From positions 1 through 64,000 of the forward strand of contig DUBU01000039.1 in assembly GCA_012960155.1 (NCBI GenBank): a DNA stretch of 64,000 nt, in the 5' to 3' direction. Position numbers and translations under genes: made by a program. The DNA comes from Micavibrio sp. (GTDB taxonomy: Bacteria > Pseudomonadota > Alphaproteobacteria > Micavibrionales > Micavibrionaceae). Shown here piece by piece: positions 52,823 to 62,317 of the stretch (positions are counted from its first letter, which is position 1; every line of letters starts with the position of its first letter). The notes beneath the pieces were generated by a model. The model saw only the letters and a program-made list of their open reading frames with translations, searched no databases and was not told where the DNA came from.

Positions 52823-54073
52823 ATGATGAAACAGGCACAAAATCTGGCAAGAATGCCCGCGCCCGCACGCTATAAGGCTGATAATGCCGCAACGTTCGTA
52901 GAAGCATTTGAAGGTAACGCAGCTCTTAAAGAGGGGCCTGAATGGCTTGTGTCACTGCGCCAAGAGGCTGCTGATACTGTGGCTGAAATGGGGCTGCCTA
53001 CACCGAAACTGGAGCGGTGGAAATATACAAACGTACATCCCGCTATCAAAGATGTATCAGGCGTTGCTGCCAAGCCAGGGTTTGTGGTTAAGCCTGTGGA
53101 TAAACTGGTGACAGATTTATCTGAGAGCTTACAGAATGCCCCTGAATGGCTGCAATCAATCTTGACTGAAAGACCTCACGCAACATTCCGCTATGCAGAC
53201 ATGATGATGTGGGAACTTGCCAATATGTTCACGCAAGATGGCGTTGTAATTGATGTTCCTGCTGGTCAAAAGGTATCAGAGGCGATCACCATAGATTTTA
53301 CCGGCCATGAAGGTCAGCTTTCAGCACCGCGTGCTGTTATTAGGCTGGGTGAGGGCGCGGAGCTAACGATTATTGAAAACCACAAAGGTGAAGGTCAATT
53401 CTGGAATAATGCTCTGATCCAGATCAAGATCGCTGACGGCGCAAAATTTCGCCACTACCGTATGCAGGAATATGGCTCCAAAGCCGTTTACACGCAGAAC
53501 ACTCATGTTGAAATCGGCGAAGGCGCACATTACGAAGCCTTCACTATGGCATTGGGCGGAAATATCACGCGTAATCAGGTGCATGCTGCTGTAATTGGCG
53601 GTGGTGCTGAATGTGATATTTACGGCATTAATTTGCTGGATGGCAGCCAGATTTCAGATAGCACTTTTGAAGTCGAACACATGGCGGAGAACTGTAATTC
53701 TAACCAGTTCATCCGCAGCGTGATGCGCGATCAATCCAAAGGCATTTTCCAAGGCAAGGTCTACGTTCATGAGGGTGCTGATGGCACTGACGGGTATCAA
53801 TTGTCGAACGCGTTACTGCTTTCTGAAGGCGCAGAGATGGATACTAAGCCGGAGCTTGAAATCTATGCCGATGATGTGAAATGTTCGCACGGTGCCACGA
53901 CTGGTCAGCTGGATGAAGAGCCACTATTTTATTTACGTAGCCGCGGCTTGAGCGAGAATGAAGCTCGTGCCTTGATGATCGAGGCTTTCGTCAATGAGGT
54001 TGTGGAAAAGCTTGCGGATGAAACTGTGAAAGACGTTGTCTTACAAAAGGTTAGCCAGTGGCTGAAGCTGTGA
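52823..54073 (+). CDS. sufD: Fe-S assembly protein SufD
   Basis: Paralogue of SufB that completes the SufBC2D scaffold. The 416-residue protein shows the family core with KLERWKYTNVHP, the beta-helix HVEIGEGAHYEAF region and C-terminal SHGATTGQLDEEPLFYLRSRGLSENEAR. The start has two adjacent ATGs (52823 and 52826); the first is kept. Its 3' end overlaps the sufS start region by up to 16 bases. Confidence 0.95.
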   Translation: MMKQAQNLARMPAPARYKADNAATFVEAFEGNAALKEGPEWLVSLRQEAADTVAEMGLPTPKLERWKYTNVHPAIKDVSGVAAKPGFVVKPVDKLVTDLSESLQNAPEWLQSILTERPHATFRYADMMMWELANMFTQDGVVIDVPAGQKVSEAITIDFTGHEGQLSAPRAVIRLGEGAELTIIENHKGEGQFWNNALIQIKIADGAKFRHYRMQEYGSKAVYTQNTHVEIGEGAHYEAFTMALGGNITRNQVHAAVIGGGAECDIYGINLLDGSQISDSTFEVEHMAENCNSNQFIRSVMRDQSKGIFQGKVYVHEGADGTDGYQLSNALLLSEGAEMDTKPELEIYADDVKCSHGATTGQLDEEPLFYLRSRGLSENEARALMIEAFVNEVVEKLADETVKDVVLQKVSQWLKL

Positions 54074-55308
54074 AAAAGATGGAACAACAGGCGTTGCATA
54101 CATGGCGTGATGACTTCCCTGCATTAAAGCAGGAGGTTCATGGGCGCCCTGTGGCGTATCTGGATACAGCAGCGAGCGCGCTTAAGCCACAATTTGTGAT
54201 CGATACGATGGCGCGCGTAATGGAGACATATTACGCAAATATCCATCGCGGCCTGTATAGCTTTAGCCAGCAATCAACCGCTGCATTTGAAGACGTACGC
54301 AACAAAGTTGCAGGCTTTATTAACGCCCCGAGCGCACAAGAGATAGTATTCACCCGCAATACAACTGAAGCCGTTAATTTAGTGGCACAAAGCTGGGCAG
54401 CCAAATACCTTCAGGCAGGGGACGAGATCATCCTCTCGGGTCTGGAGCATCACGCCAATATCGTGCCATGGCATATGCTGGCAGAGAAAATCGGCGTTAC
54501 GATTAAAGTCATTCCGGTACAAGATGATGGTTCCTTAGACATTGAAGCCTTCGAGCGTATGTTAACAATAGATACCAAAATGGTGTCACTTGTGCACACA
54601 TCGAACTCAATCGGCGTTGTGAATAACATAAAGAAAATCATACAGATAGCAAAAGACTTTTATCCTGAAACTAAAGTTATGGTGGATGGGTCGCAGGCCG
54701 TTGTTCATGGCTCTGTAGACGTACAGGATCTGGGGTGTGATTTCTTCGCATTTACAGGCCATAAAATCTATGGACCGTCAGGTGTTGGTGTTCTCTGGGG
54801 TAAATGTGATGTGCTGGAGAGCATGGACCCGTATCAAGGCGGCGGCGATATGATCGAAACAGTAGATTTCCATCATGTTACGTATAAGGCGCCACCCGCG
54901 CGTTTTGAGGCAGGTACACCAGCAATTGTTGAAGTTATCGGCATGGGCGCAGCGATAGATTACATCACTTCGATAGGTATGGATGTAATTGCGTCATACG
55001 AAAAACAAATGTTCACTTACGCGCAGGATAAAATAGCCACCATAGACGGTCTGACCTTCTACGGTACAACGGCCGATAAGATTGGCATCCTGTCATTTAC
55101 TGCTGAGTGGGGGCATCCTAGCGATATCGGCATGATCCTTGATCAGTGTGGTGTTGCTGTACGTACAGGGCACCATTGCTGCCAGCCGCTAATGCGCCGC
55201 TTCGGCATTGACGCGACTGTACGCGCCTCATTGGGAATGTACACAAATGAAACTGATATAGATGCACTGGTCGCAGGACTGGATAAAGCGCGGAGTATGC
55301 TGGCATGA
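54058..55308 (+). CDS. sufS: Cysteine desulfurase SufS
   Basis: PLP-dependent enzyme delivering sulfur from cysteine to SufB. The 416-residue protein has the PLP Lys in FTGHKIYGPSGVG, VMVDGSQAVVHG, the catalytic Cys in RTGHHCCQPLMRR and the class II (SufS) spacing. The GTG at 54058 has AAAGG upstream and overlaps sufD; an ATG at 54079 would shorten it by seven residues. SufE is not in the operon, so sulfur transfer needs a partner elsewhere or another route. Confidence 0.96.
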   Translation: MAEAVKKMEQQALHTWRDDFPALKQEVHGRPVAYLDTAASALKPQFVIDTMARVMETYYANIHRGLYSFSQQSTAAFEDVRNKVAGFINAPSAQEIVFTRNTTEAVNLVAQSWAAKYLQAGDEIILSGLEHHANIVPWHMLAEKIGVTIKVIPVQDDGSLDIEAFERMLTIDTKMVSLVHTSNSIGVVNNIKKIIQIAKDFYPETKVMVDGSQAVVHGSVDVQDLGCDFFAFTGHKIYGPSGVGVLWGKCDVLESMDPYQGGGDMIETVDFHHVTYKAPPARFEAGTPAIVEVIGMGAAIDYITSIGMDVIASYEKQMFTYAQDKIATIDGLTFYGTTADKIGILSFTAEWGHPSDIGMILDQCGVAVRTGHHCCQPLMRRFGIDATVRASLGMYTNETDIDALVAGLDKARSMLA

Positions 55309-55730
55309 TGGGTAGAGAAGCAATCGCAAATGAAGAGATGCTGAGAAATTCAATGAGCGAAGAAGAATATGATGAGCTGGCGATGCCGCCAAATGCCGAA
55401 GTGCCAAATGAGCATGCTTTATGGCCTGCCTTGGATAAGGCTATTCGTGAGGTATATGACCCTGAAATCCCGGTAAACATTTTTGAGCTAGGCTTGATCT
55501 ACAAGGTTGAGATTACCGAAGGTAAGGATGGCAAGCACGATATCTATGTTGAGATGACGCTGACGTCACCGGGTTGCCCTGTGGCGCAAGAAATGCCGGG
55601 AATGGTACAAAGTGCCTTTTTCCCTGTTGAAGGGGTAGGTGATGTTGATGTCGATATTATCTGGGATCCGCCTTGGGATCCGTCCATGATGTCCGAGGCT
55701 GCTAAGCTGCAATTAAATATGTTTATGTAA
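55305..55730 (+). CDS. sufT: SufT-like (DUF59/MIP18 family) Fe-S assembly protein
   Basis: A 141-residue protein with a C-terminal DUF59 domain (about 40-135): DPEIPVNIFELGLIY, MTLTSPGCPVAQEMP with the conserved Cys, and DIIWDPPWDPSMMSE. Family members such as SufT and PaaD/MIP18 take part in Fe-S maturation. The first ~40 residues are an acidic extension. It overlaps the sufS stop by four bases. The position after sufS is typical for proteobacterial suf operons. Confidence 0.9.
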   Translation: MMGREAIANEEMLRNSMSEEEYDELAMPPNAEVPNEHALWPALDKAIREVYDPEIPVNIFELGLIYKVEITEGKDGKHDIYVEMTLTSPGCPVAQEMPGMVQSAFFPVEGVGDVDVDIIWDPPWDPSMMSEAAKLQLNMFM

Positions 55731-55739
55731 GGTGTTGTC

Positions 55740-56081
55740 ATGAGCCTGATATCCGTAACAGACAGAGCCGCCGAAGAACTGGCGAAGCGTACAGGGTTGA
55801 ATCCTGCTGCGATTGGCATTCGTTTGATGGTAACCAACACTGGCTGTTCTGGGCATTCTTATAAAATGGAACATGTGACGGAAGAATCAGACAAAGACGA
55901 TAAATTTGCGCACGAAAACGCGATTATCTTTGTTCCTAAGGAACAGCTTTTATACCTGATCGGGACGGAAATTGACTTCAAAGAAGATGGGCTGGCATCC
56001 AATTTCGTTTTCAATAACCCGAATGCCGAAGGTACCTGCGGCTGCGGCGAGAGCTTCAATCTGAAAATTGAAAGAGACTAG
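55740..56081 (+). CDS. A-type Fe-S carrier SufA/IscA-like
   Basis: A 113-residue A-type carrier delivering clusters to targets. The three cysteines are in NTGCSGHSYKM and the closing GTCGCGESF (CGC), the canonical pattern. It is the last gene of the suf operon, nine bases after sufT, and its stop overlaps the convergent dusA gene by four bases. The subgroup (SufA, IscA or ErpA) cannot be fixed by eye. Confidence 0.93.
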   Translation: MSLISVTDRAAEELAKRTGLNPAAIGIRLMVTNTGCSGHSYKMEHVTEESDKDDKFAHENAIIFVPKEQLLYLIGTEIDFKEDGLASNFVFNNPNAEGTCGCGESFNLKIERD

Positions 56082-57103
56082 GCTGCTAGACGTTTGGCTG
56101 CTGCCGCTTTCTCCGCGGCTTTCAATGCGCCTACGATCAGATCCTTAGCGCTATCGGCTTGATGTGCGTTTTCACTGATATATCTTCGCCATTGCTTGGC
56201 GCCGGGTTGGTGGTGAAACAGGCCGATCATATGGCGTGTGATGCTTTTTACGGGCACACCGTAATCTTTTTGTTGGCGCTCGATGTACGGAATCATTGCC
56301 AAGGCAATCTTCTTTCGCCCCTGAATATCATGATTCCCGAATATCTTGCGTTCGATCTCGGCAAGAATATAGGGGTTTGAATAAGCTTCTCGACCGATCA
56401 TAACGCCATCAAATACGGACAGGTTTTCTTGAGTCTCTTCAATGGTTTTGATGCCGCCATTCAAGACAAAATTAAGGTTAGGGTATAAGTTTTTGATATC
56501 ACTTACTATATCGTAGCGCAGGGGAGGGATGTCGCGATTCTCTTTAGGGCTTAAGCCGTTTAGCCAAGCTTTGCGGGCATGAACAATGAAATTTTCACAG
56601 CCAGCTTTAGAAATAGTGTCTATAAACTTGTTTAAAAAAGGAAATTCTTCTTCCCCATCGATTGCAATTCGACATTTAATGGTGACGGGAATATCGACTG
56701 TATTTGCCATCGCAGTATAACACTCTGCCACGAGTTCTGGTTCTGCCATAAGGCATGCACCAAAATTACCGCTCTGCACGCGATCACTGGGACAGCCGCA
56801 GTTAAGGTTGATCTCGTCATATCCAAAGTCTTCGCCAATCTTCGCGCATTCGGCTAAGGCTTTAGGGTCGCTACCGCCTAACTGTAACGCGACGGGGTGT
56901 TCTTCGGCATTGAAGCGTAGAAAACGTTCACAATCGCCATGAATCATTGCGCCTGTCGTCACCATTTCGGTATAAAGACGCACATGCGGCGATATAAGGC
57001 GATGGAAATACCGGCAATGACGATCCGTCCAGTCCATCATCGGCGCTACCGATACGTGCGGTACATCGCTTATGAAGCTATTTCCTTGTGAAGTTTTTGT
57101 CAT
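56078..57103 (-). CDS. dusA: tRNA-dihydrouridine synthase A
   Basis: FMN enzyme reducing uridines 20 and 20a in tRNA D-loops. The 341-residue protein shows the DusA type start VAPMMDWTDRHCRYFHRL, the catalytic Cys region LNCGCPSDRVQSGNFGACLM, and VLNGGIKTIEE with the FMN-phosphate site MIGREAYSNPYIL. The RHCR motif separates DusA from DusB/C. It is convergent with sufA (four-base overlap). Nothing is missing. Confidence 0.96.
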   Translation of the reverse strand: MTKTSQGNSFISDVPHVSVAPMMDWTDRHCRYFHRLISPHVRLYTEMVTTGAMIHGDCERFLRFNAEEHPVALQLGGSDPKALAECAKIGEDFGYDEINLNCGCPSDRVQSGNFGACLMAEPELVAECYTAMANTVDIPVTIKCRIAIDGEEEFPFLNKFIDTISKAGCENFIVHARKAWLNGLSPKENRDIPPLRYDIVSDIKNLYPNLNFVLNGGIKTIEETQENLSVFDGVMIGREAYSNPYILAEIERKIFGNHDIQGRKKIALAMIPYIERQQKDYGVPVKSITRHMIGLFHHQPGAKQWRRYISENAHQADSAKDLIVGALKAAEKAAAAKRLAA

Positions 57104-57180
57104 TACATCTTGCCTAACGGGCGGTTTATCTCATAAAAATGGGAATGTACTTTATTTGGGGGCGAAAAATCCAGTTTTTC

Positions 57181-57684
57181 ATGCGTATTCTTTTAGTGCT
57201 CATTATGGCTTTTGTAATGTTGCCGTCTTCTGTGATGGCGCAGGACGCTGTGCCGCGCTTTAATGATACACAATTACCTCTCCCTCGTTTTGTCTCTCTG
57301 CGTTCAGATAAGGCCTATATTCGATCAGGGCCTGCTATGCGTTATCCTGTTAAATGGGTTTTGATTAAGGATGATATGCCTGTCGAAATCATTCAGGAAT
57401 TTGATCACTGGCGTAAAATCAGAACAATAGAAGCAGATGAGGGCTGGATCCATAAATCACTGCTGTCAGGTAAACGCACAGTCATGGTAAACGGCACGGA
57501 GCTAGTGCCTATGCGCCAGAAAAATGAGGCAGGCGCAAAAATGCTGGCACGTTTGGAGCCATATGTAATCGCGGCTGTTGAAGAGTGCACCGGTCAATGG
57601 TGTCTTGTGAGTACGGGCGGCTTTGAGGGCTGGATCGAAAGAAATTCCCTTTGGGGTGTTTACGAGTCTGAGGAATTGAATTAG
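57181..57684 (+). CDS. Exported SH3-domain protein
   Basis: A 167-residue protein with a signal peptide (MRILLVLIMAFVMLPSSVMA, cut before QDAVP). The mature part has two SH3b-like units: the first includes DKAYIRSGPAMRYPVKWVLIKDDMPVEI and WRKIRTIEADEGWIHKSLLSG; the second ends with GGFEGWIERNSLWGVY. Such domains bind peptidoglycan or proteins in the periplasm. I start at the ATG at 57181 because it gives a clean signal peptide; an in-frame ATG at 57139 would add 14 residues, and neither has a strong ribosome site. The family is common in alphaproteobacteria; its target is unknown. Confidence 0.82.
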   Translation: MRILLVLIMAFVMLPSSVMAQDAVPRFNDTQLPLPRFVSLRSDKAYIRSGPAMRYPVKWVLIKDDMPVEIIQEFDHWRKIRTIEADEGWIHKSLLSGKRTVMVNGTELVPMRQKNEAGAKMLARLEPYVIAAVEECTGQWCLVSTGGFEGWIERNSLWGVYESEELN

Positions 57685-57710
57685 TCTTGTATATGTAGGT
57701 GATTCGCACC

Positions 57711-57743
57711 TTCTCCACAGAACTATCCACAAGCTTATACACA
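57711..57743 (+). promoter_or_regulatory. Three DnaA-box-like 9-mers in 12-base register
   Basis: TTCTCCACA (57711-57719), CTATCCACA (57723-57731) and TTATACACA (57735-57743) lie in the same orientation at exactly 12-base steps. The third is a perfect match to the TTATNCACA consensus; each of the others has one mismatch. They fill the 100-base gap before the orphan 328-residue gene. This could be a DnaA-controlled promoter. Confidence 0.5.
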
Positions 57744-57784
57744 TTCATTCAACGAACCCCCGCTGATTCCAGAAGTAAGCCTCT

Positions 57785-58771
57785 ATGTCTATATTGATCG
57801 ATAAACCAGAATTTACATCCCACATCATGCGCGCGCTGATGTCATTGTCTACAGTGACAGGCGAGTCCGATTCTGATTCTCAGGGTATTGATGGCGCGAA
57901 GCTATTGATGAATCTTGCCGGCGTGATGACAGAAACATTGATGTTGTTTGATGATCCTGATGAATGCTTGGGCGCTTATTACCACAGACTGTCGCATATG
58001 TTGCAGTCAGAACCGTTCCCCGGTGAGTTTGCTGATAAAGCGCTGCCGCCTGCATATATTATTGATTATGAAACAGAGCGCGGTCGTGAGCTTGCGAAAA
58101 ATCTTTTTGCCGACTGGCAGGAATGCGCTTTTGAATTTTACGAACTGATGTTGTTCGTCTCTCATAATTTGATTATGAGCATGGAGCAGGCGGGACAGCC
58201 TCGTTCTGAAATCTTTAAAATGCTAATTGCGATCACGAATAAAGCCATGGGCTACGAGCTGGCTGCGCAAGAGCTTTGCGACATCGTGATTGAAAACAAG
58301 ATCGGCGGCGAAGGCTGGCGTATGGCTGACAGCGTAAGCGGTTTGAGCGCTATTGCTGGGCGCGCCGTGGCGTTGTCACAAAACGCGTGTGAGCTGTTTG
58401 CTCAGCCCGCATTGCCCGATAAACTTGATCAAATTGCTTATGTAATGACGCAAGAAGCTATCCGACTCGGTGTTCCTGCCGGTACAGATTGGCGTTTTGG
58501 CTTGGCGGCTAATGATTGTCATTATAATGCGCCATATGAATTGATCTCCAGCCTTTGGCCTGACTGTCACGAGCTGTTCTATCATATGGATATTATGGAC
58601 CTGATGGACCAATCCGTAGCCTGTGCAAAGGCCGCAGGACGCATGCTGGCCTTGATGGCGGGCGGTGAGGTTCCCGAGATTGAGCCGGTGATTGCAAAGC
58701 CTTTGGCTATGGCGGCTATGACAGATACTTATAAGACTGTCTGCTACGATCAGGCTGCCATAATGCGGTGA
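57785..58771 (+). CDS. Protein of unknown function (328 residues)
   Basis: A 328-residue protein that I do not recognise. It has no signal peptide or membrane helix and is mostly helical, with ten or so cysteines and many acidic residues. Recurring ACEL/CHELF/ELCD-like helices and pairs such as NDCHYNAPYELISSLWPDCHEL suggest an internal repeat of ~70-90 residues, but this is weak. It stands between the SH3 gene and fabA, at a place where relatives often have other genes, and follows the DnaA-box-like array. The codon use looks like that of the neighbours. Confidence 0.65.
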   Translation: MSILIDKPEFTSHIMRALMSLSTVTGESDSDSQGIDGAKLLMNLAGVMTETLMLFDDPDECLGAYYHRLSHMLQSEPFPGEFADKALPPAYIIDYETERGRELAKNLFADWQECAFEFYELMLFVSHNLIMSMEQAGQPRSEIFKMLIAITNKAMGYELAAQELCDIVIENKIGGEGWRMADSVSGLSAIAGRAVALSQNACELFAQPALPDKLDQIAYVMTQEAIRLGVPAGTDWRFGLAANDCHYNAPYELISSLWPDCHELFYHMDIMDLMDQSVACAKAAGRMLALMAGGEVPEIEPVIAKPLAMAAMTDTYKTVCYDQAAIMR

Positions 58772-58878
58772 CGCAGCAAATTTCCTTGTAATTAATGGGT
58801 CGTTACGTCTTGCACCTGTATTTAATCGGGTGTAAAAACGGTTTTGTTATGACGATAAACAAAGCCTTGAAAGAAGAT

Positions 58879-59400
58879 ATGAGTTTTACACCTAAGTCCA
58901 GTTACTCCTACGAGGACATCATTGCTTGTGGCAATGGTGAGTTATTCGGTCCCGGCAATGCGCAGTTACCACTGCCGCCTATGCTGATGTTTGATCGCAT
59001 TACCAACGTATCTGCCGAAGGCGGTGAGAACGGTAAAGGCGTGATCGAAGCTGAATTTGATATTAAGCCTGATCTATGGTTCTTTGATTGCCACTTTAAA
59101 GGCGATCCTGTAATGCCGGGTTGTTTGGGTCTTGATGCCCTGTGGCAGCTTCTGGGCTTTTATCTGGGCTGGACAGGCGCGCCTGGTTCAGGCCGTGCGC
59201 TAGGTTTGGGCGAGCTTAAGCTTACAGGCCAAGTGCAGCCAGATGTGAAGCTTGTGAAGTACGTAGTAGATCTGAAGCGTGTTATTAACCGCAAGCTGGT
59301 ACTGGGTATCGGTGATGGTAAAATGTACGCGGATGGTGAATTGATTTATGAAGCCAAGGACTTGAAAGTCGGGTTGTTTGATAACCCGAGTGCACTATAG
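58879..59400 (+). CDS. fabA: 3-hydroxydecanoyl-ACP dehydratase/isomerase FabA
   Basis: Bifunctional enzyme that introduces the double bond of unsaturated fatty acids at the C10 stage. The 173-residue protein starts [24 protein letters not shown], the family start, and carries the catalytic His in [21 protein letters not shown] and the Asp/partner region [15 protein letters not shown]. The ATG at 58879 has GAAAGAAG upstream; an earlier ATG at 58849 and one at 58795 lack ribosome sites. The length fits the ~172-residue family norm. It is followed by fabB and fabI, the standard anaerobic unsaturated fatty acid cluster. Confidence 0.96.
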   Translation: MSFTPKSSYSYEDIIACGNGELFGPGNAQLPLPPMLMFDRITNVSAEGGENGKGVIEAEFDIKPDLWFFDCHFKGDPVMPGCLGLDALWQLLGFYLGWTGAPGSGRALGLGELKLTGQVQPDVKLVKYVVDLKRVINRKLVLGIGDGKMYADGELIYEAKDLKVGLFDNPSAL

Positions 59401-59493
59401 TCAGTACATAGTTTTAATAAGGGCATACCAATTTCACGTTTGTCGGGATTATTGCGTAGGCCCTTTTTATTGTTCTAACGCTAGGAAAAAACC

Positions 59494-60735
59494 ATGTCAC
59501 AAAATACACGCAGAGTTGTAGTTACAGGTATGGGCATCGTGTCCTGTATCGGTAACAATGTGAACGAAGTTCTTGAATCCCTGAAAGCGGGGAAGTCAGG
59601 TATTACATTTTCGCCTGAATACGCTGAAATGGGATTCCGTAGCCATGTCTACGGCAAGCCGAATATTGCCTTAGAAGACCATATTGATAAGCGTATGTTG
59701 CGTTTTATGGGTGACGGCGCGGCTTATAACCATATTGCAATGGAACAGGCTATCGCTGACTCAGGCATTGAAGAGAGCGAAATTTCGCACGAGCGCACAG
59801 GTATCGTGATGGGCTCCGGTGGTCCTTCTACGCACGCGCAAATCGCGGCGGCTGATATTGCACGCGAGAAAGGCCCTAAACGTGTGGGCCCATTCGCTGT
59901 GCCTAAATGTATGTCTTCGACAAACTCAGCGAATATAGCCACGAACTTTAAAATTAAAGGCGTGAACTATTCTATTTCTTCCGCCTGTTCTACATCGGCA
60001 CACTGTATTGGTAACGCAGCGGAGCTAATCCAGTGGGGCAAGCAGGACGTTATGTTTGCAGGCGGCGGTGAAGAGCTTGATTGGGCGCTATCCGTTCTAT
60101 TTGATGCGATGGGCGCTATGTCATCTAAATATAATGACACACCTGAAAAAGCAGCTCGTGCTTATGATGCGGATCGTGATGGCTTTGTCATTGCTGGTGG
60201 TGGCGGCGTTCTGGTTCTTGAGGAGCTGGAACATGCAAAAGCACGTGGCGCGAAAATCTATGGCGAAATCACAGGGTACGGCGCCACATCTGATGGTGCT
60301 GACATGGTCGCGCCAAGCGGTGAGGGTGCTGTTCGTTGTATGAACCAGGCGCTGAGCACAGTTAAGAAGCCTGTTACATATATCAATACACACGGTACAA
60401 GCACACCAGCTGGTGACATCACCGAGCTGAATGCAATCCGCGAAGTCTTCGTCGATCGTGAAGAAAAGGATATGCCATATATCAGTGCGACCAAGTCTAT
60501 GACAGGTCACTCTCTGGGCGGTACAGGCGTTCAGGAAGCTGTTTATAGCTTGCTGATGATGAAAGAGGGCTTCGTTGCACCGAGCATTAACATCGAGAAC
60601 CTCGATCAAGGTGCAGGCAACATGCCGATCGCCCGTGAGCGCATCGATAACGTAGAACATCAAACTGTAATTTCTAATTCTTTTGGCTTTGGTGGTACCA
60701 ATGCGACCCTGGCCTTTTCTAGGTATGAGGGGTAG
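59494..60735 (+). CDS. fabB: 3-oxoacyl-ACP synthase I FabB
   Basis: Condensing enzyme that elongates the FabA product, needed for unsaturated fatty acids. The 413-residue protein has the KAS-I active-site Cys in [10 protein letters not shown], the first His in [10 protein letters not shown] and the second in [12 protein letters not shown], plus [12 protein letters not shown] at the end. A 93-base gap from fabA contains a possible weak hairpin (AAGGGC/GCCCTT, 59419-59465) before a T-run. The start follows TAGGAAAA. It lies five bases before fabI. Confidence 0.96.
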   Translation: MSQNTRRVVVTGMGIVSCIGNNVNEVLESLKAGKSGITFSPEYAEMGFRSHVYGKPNIALEDHIDKRMLRFMGDGAAYNHIAMEQAIADSGIEESEISHERTGIVMGSGGPSTHAQIAAADIAREKGPKRVGPFAVPKCMSSTNSANIATNFKIKGVNYSISSACSTSAHCIGNAAELIQWGKQDVMFAGGGEELDWALSVLFDAMGAMSSKYNDTPEKAARAYDADRDGFVIAGGGGVLVLEELEHAKARGAKIYGEITGYGATSDGADMVAPSGEGAVRCMNQALSTVKKPVTYINTHGTSTPAGDITELNAIREVFVDREEKDMPYISATKSMTGHSLGGTGVQEAVYSLLMMKEGFVAPSINIENLDQGAGNMPIARERIDNVEHQTVISNSFGFGGTNATLAFSRYEG

Positions 60736-60740
60736 GTCAT

Positions 60741-61556
60741 ATGGCAGCATCGAAACTAATGAAGGGTAAAAAAGGCCTGATTATGGGGGTGGCAAATGAC
60801 CACTCTATCGCGTGGGGTATCGCAAAAGCACTAAGCGATAACGGCGCAGAGCTGGCCTTTACCTACCAAGGTGATTCCCTTCTGAAACGTGTGAGGCCAT
60901 TGGCTGAATCCGTTGGTACAAGCGACTCACTGATTTTGCCGTGTGATGTGACACAAGAAAGCGAAATTGATTCCGTCTTTGATAGTCTTGAAAAAGAATG
61001 GGGCGAGATGGACTTTCTGGTTCACGCTGTGGCTTATTCTAATAAGGACGAGCTAACAGGGCGCTACGTTGATACGTCTCTTGATAACTTCCTGAAGACA
61101 ATGCATATTTCTTGCTACTCCTTCACATCTGTTATGCGCCGCGCAAACAACCTGATGAAGAATGGCGGCTCTGCAATTACGCTCAGCTATTACGGTGCCG
61201 AAAAAGTAATGCCTAACTACAATGTTATGGGCGTTGCAAAAGCAGCATTAGAAGCTTCAACACGCTATCTTGCAGCTGATCTCGGCCCTGATAATATTCG
61301 CGTAAATGCCATCTCAGCAGGTCCGATGCGTACTTTGGCCGGTTCTGCTATCGGCAGCGCCCGTCAGACATTTAAATACAATCAGGTCACAGCACCGTTG
61401 CGCCGTACGGTTGCGCTTGAAGAGCTGGGCGGCACAGGTTTGTACCTGCTGTCTGATCTATCAGGTGCCGTAACGGGCGAAATTCATTACGTTGACTGCG
61501 GCTTTAACGTCATCGGCATGCCGCCGCACGATCAACTGAAAACTTTTGCAGGATAA
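60741..61556 (+). CDS. fabI: Enoyl-ACP reductase FabI
   Basis: NADH-dependent reductase of the last step in fatty-acid elongation and the usual triclosan target. The 271-residue SDR protein has the FabI opening KKGLIMGVANDHSIAWGIAKAL, and the catalytic pair Y...K in SYYGAEKVMPNYNVMGVAKAALEA, which is the YX6K FabI type, then AGPMRTLAGSAIG. It follows fabB directly and lies four bases before tpiA, so the three fab genes and tpiA may share a transcript. Confidence 0.96.
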   Translation: MAASKLMKGKKGLIMGVANDHSIAWGIAKALSDNGAELAFTYQGDSLLKRVRPLAESVGTSDSLILPCDVTQESEIDSVFDSLEKEWGEMDFLVHAVAYSNKDELTGRYVDTSLDNFLKTMHISCYSFTSVMRRANNLMKNGGSAITLSYYGAEKVMPNYNVMGVAKAALEASTRYLAADLGPDNIRVNAISAGPMRTLAGSAIGSARQTFKYNQVTAPLRRTVALEELGGTGLYLLSDLSGAVTGEIHYVDCGFNVIGMPPHDQLKTFAG

Positions 61557-61560
61557 AGAC

Positions 61561-62316
61561 ATGAAAAAACTGATCGCCGGAAACTGGAAAATGAATGGCA
61601 CGCAAGCGTCTGCCATGGATTTAATCTCCGCGATTGGTATTGGTCTTGATGAAAACCCGTCTCTGACAGATACGTGCGATTTTCTGGTTTGTCCTCCGGC
61701 ACTGCATTTGACAATCGTAAAGGACGCCATCGAAGGCACTAATGCGCCTGTCTCAATCGGTGGACAGGATTGCTCTGCCAATGATAATGGTGCACATACA
61801 GGTGACGTCTCGTCTGATATGTTGGCGGATATAGGGTGTGAATACGTTATTCTAGGTCACTCTGAACGCCGTGCGGATCATGAAGAAACAAGCGCATATA
61901 TCTCCGAAAAAGCAGGACGTGCTCTAATCTCCGGTTTGAAGGTCATTATCTGCGTTGGTGAGCAAGAAGAAGAACGTGAAGAAGGGCGTGAGTTTGATGT
62001 CGTAGCAAAGCAGCTGCGTGAGTCACTGCCAAATAGCGCTTCTGCGGCCAACACAGTCATTGCCTACGAGCCTGTTTGGGCGATTGGAACGGGCAAAGCG
62101 GCAACGACAGATGATGTTGCAGCCATGCACAGCTTTATTAGAAAAACATTACAAGAAAAGCTTGCAGATGCGGGCGATATACGGATATTGTACGGCGGTT
62201 CGGTAAAGCCGGATAATGCTGGCGATCTGTTTAAGGTCGAAAACGTAGACGGAGCATTGATAGGCGGCGCAAGTCTTAAAGCCGATCAATATCTGGGAAT
62301 TGCGAAAGCGGTTTAG
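61561..62316 (+). CDS. tpiA: Triose-phosphate isomerase
   Basis: Glycolytic enzyme interconverting dihydroxyacetone phosphate and glyceraldehyde-3-phosphate. The 251-residue protein shows the catalytic Lys in GNWKMNG, electrophilic His in LGHSERR, the catalytic Glu in AYEPVWAIGTGKAAT and the phosphate loop YGGSVKPDN. I use the ATG at 61561 (CAGGATAAAG upstream). It is followed by a small membrane gene, secG and pyrG; tpiA-secG-pyrG is the standard alphaproteobacterial order. Confidence 0.96.
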   Translation: MKKLIAGNWKMNGTQASAMDLISAIGIGLDENPSLTDTCDFLVCPPALHLTIVKDAIEGTNAPVSIGGQDCSANDNGAHTGDVSSDMLADIGCEYVILGHSERRADHEETSAYISEKAGRALISGLKVIICVGEQEEEREEGREFDVVAKQLRESLPNSASAANTVIAYEPVWAIGTGKAATTDDVAAMHSFIRKTLQEKLADAGDIRILYGGSVKPDNAGDLFKVENVDGALIGGASLKADQYLGIAKAV

Positions 62317-62317
62317 C

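Noticed and set aside
60121-60750. Reverse-strand open frame of 209 codons
   Set aside because: It is antisense to fabB and the fabI start; no protein-like features are seen.
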